Below are positions 63,893 through 64,000 of a stretch of DNA of 64,000 bases, in pieces; within the stretch, counting starts at the first letter, position 1, and every line of letters starts with the position of its first letter. Source of the DNA: Arion vulgaris (lineage: Eukaryota > Mollusca > Gastropoda > Stylommatophora > Arionidae). The notes beneath the pieces were generated by a model. That model saw only the letters and a list, made by a program, of their open reading frames with translations. It was not told where the DNA came from and made no database searches. The position numbers were made by a program, and so were the translations under genes. Location: the NCBI GenBank assembly GCA_020796225.1, contig CM036771.1:33244703-33308702 (forward strand), read 5' to 3'.

Positions 63893-64000
63893 AGAATAGT
63901 GATTCACTGCTGGTATTCAATCCTAACCAAATAACACCTCAAGGTGGCAGAGTTGCGTATGAGCTGGTATACACTAACGATGGTAGGGGTTACAATGAAA
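63785..64000 (+). CDS. C1q exon A4 with in-frame 7-residue repeats, partial
   Basis: Acceptor TTCCAG ends at 63,784. Entering in phase 1, the exon reads five copies of (V)-E-V-T-E-S-S encoded by the 21-bp unit GAAGTCACAGAAAGTAGTGT-T, then V-E-N-S-D-S-L-L-V-F-N-P-N-Q, then G-G-R-V-A-Y-E-L-V-Y-T-N-D-G-R-G-Y-N-E at the window edge. The C1q part aligns with A2 and A3. The repeat would add an acidic, Ser/Thr-rich, probably disordered and glycosylatable linker before the domain. The counterpart A1 has the same repeat but damaged. Confidence 0.88.

Larger units (their letters stand above)
54842..64000 (+). repeat. Large segment, right copy
   Basis: Collinear copy of 16,990-25,913, beginning at the gap. 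Better preserved: open frames of 438 and 300 residues, 56-bp units mostly identical, and an intact C1q exon A4. Confidence 0.95.

Overview
This is a repeat-choked stretch of an animal genome, most likely an invertebrate and plausibly a mollusc. The reasons are spliced C1q-domain exons in long introns, many non-LTR retrotransposon remnants whose RNase H domains carry PGHAG/GNERAD motifs, tRNA-derived SINEs with A and B boxes, Tc1/mariner and hAT elements, and about a dozen minisatellites. There are no operons, bacterial genes, rRNA or intact tRNA genes. The species call is inference; the eukaryotic call is not.

The only host gene I can support lies on the + strand from about 25.7 kb to the right edge: C1q-domain exons arranged as repeating three-exon modules. 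Exon A encodes the first part of the domain (to G-V-F-T-A-P-K), exon B the G-L-Y-L-F strand region, exon C the closing G-D-R-V-Y strands. The order is A1 B1 C1 (25.7, 33.5, 35.4 kb), A2 B2 C2 (37.0, 40.9, 44.5 kb), A3 B3 C3 (45.7, 49.7, 52.3 kb) and A4 (63.8 kb, running off the window). Splice phases at the clean junctions are compatible (A to B phase 0, B to C and C to next A phase 1), so this may be one multi-C1q protein or a row of tandem C1q genes. A4 opens with five in-frame copies of a 7-residue Ser/Thr/Glu repeat.

All other sequence is mobile or tandem DNA. 0-17 kb: retrotransposon tails, RNase H fragments, SINEs and five minisatellites. 17-26 kb: left copy of a roughly 9 kb segment that recurs at 54.8-64 kb; it holds a SINE, a 56-bp array and a 3.8 kb non-LTR element (EN-RT-RNase H, minus strand) inserted into the RNase H domain of another element. 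27-33 kb: G51/C48 homopolymer pair, hAT end, tRNA-SINE with an expanded A-box array, and a 3.8 kb array of 79-bp units. 37.5-40.8 kb: an RTE-like element whose 3' minisatellite is split by a 2.08 kb Tc1/mariner element with 72-bp inverted repeats. 51 kb: a 406-bp hAT-like element. 52.9-54.2 kb: 21-bp and 43-bp arrays. 54,742-54,841: exactly 100 N, a scaffold gap; the sequence right of it begins partway into the same segment seen at 17 kb.

Two themes stand out. First, several tandem arrays can be traced to a piece of a neighbouring transposable element (ends of an unnamed ~280-bp repeat here called X, the A box of a tRNA-SINE, the 3' coding region of an RTE-like element). Second, the 17-26 kb copy is full of one- and two-base indels relative to the 55-64 kb copy, and homology starts at the gap, so an unmerged haplotype or unpolished contig is as likely as a real 37.9 kb tandem duplication. 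Reading-frame breaks in the left part should be treated with that in mind. Family names were assigned by motif recognition only; no database was searched.
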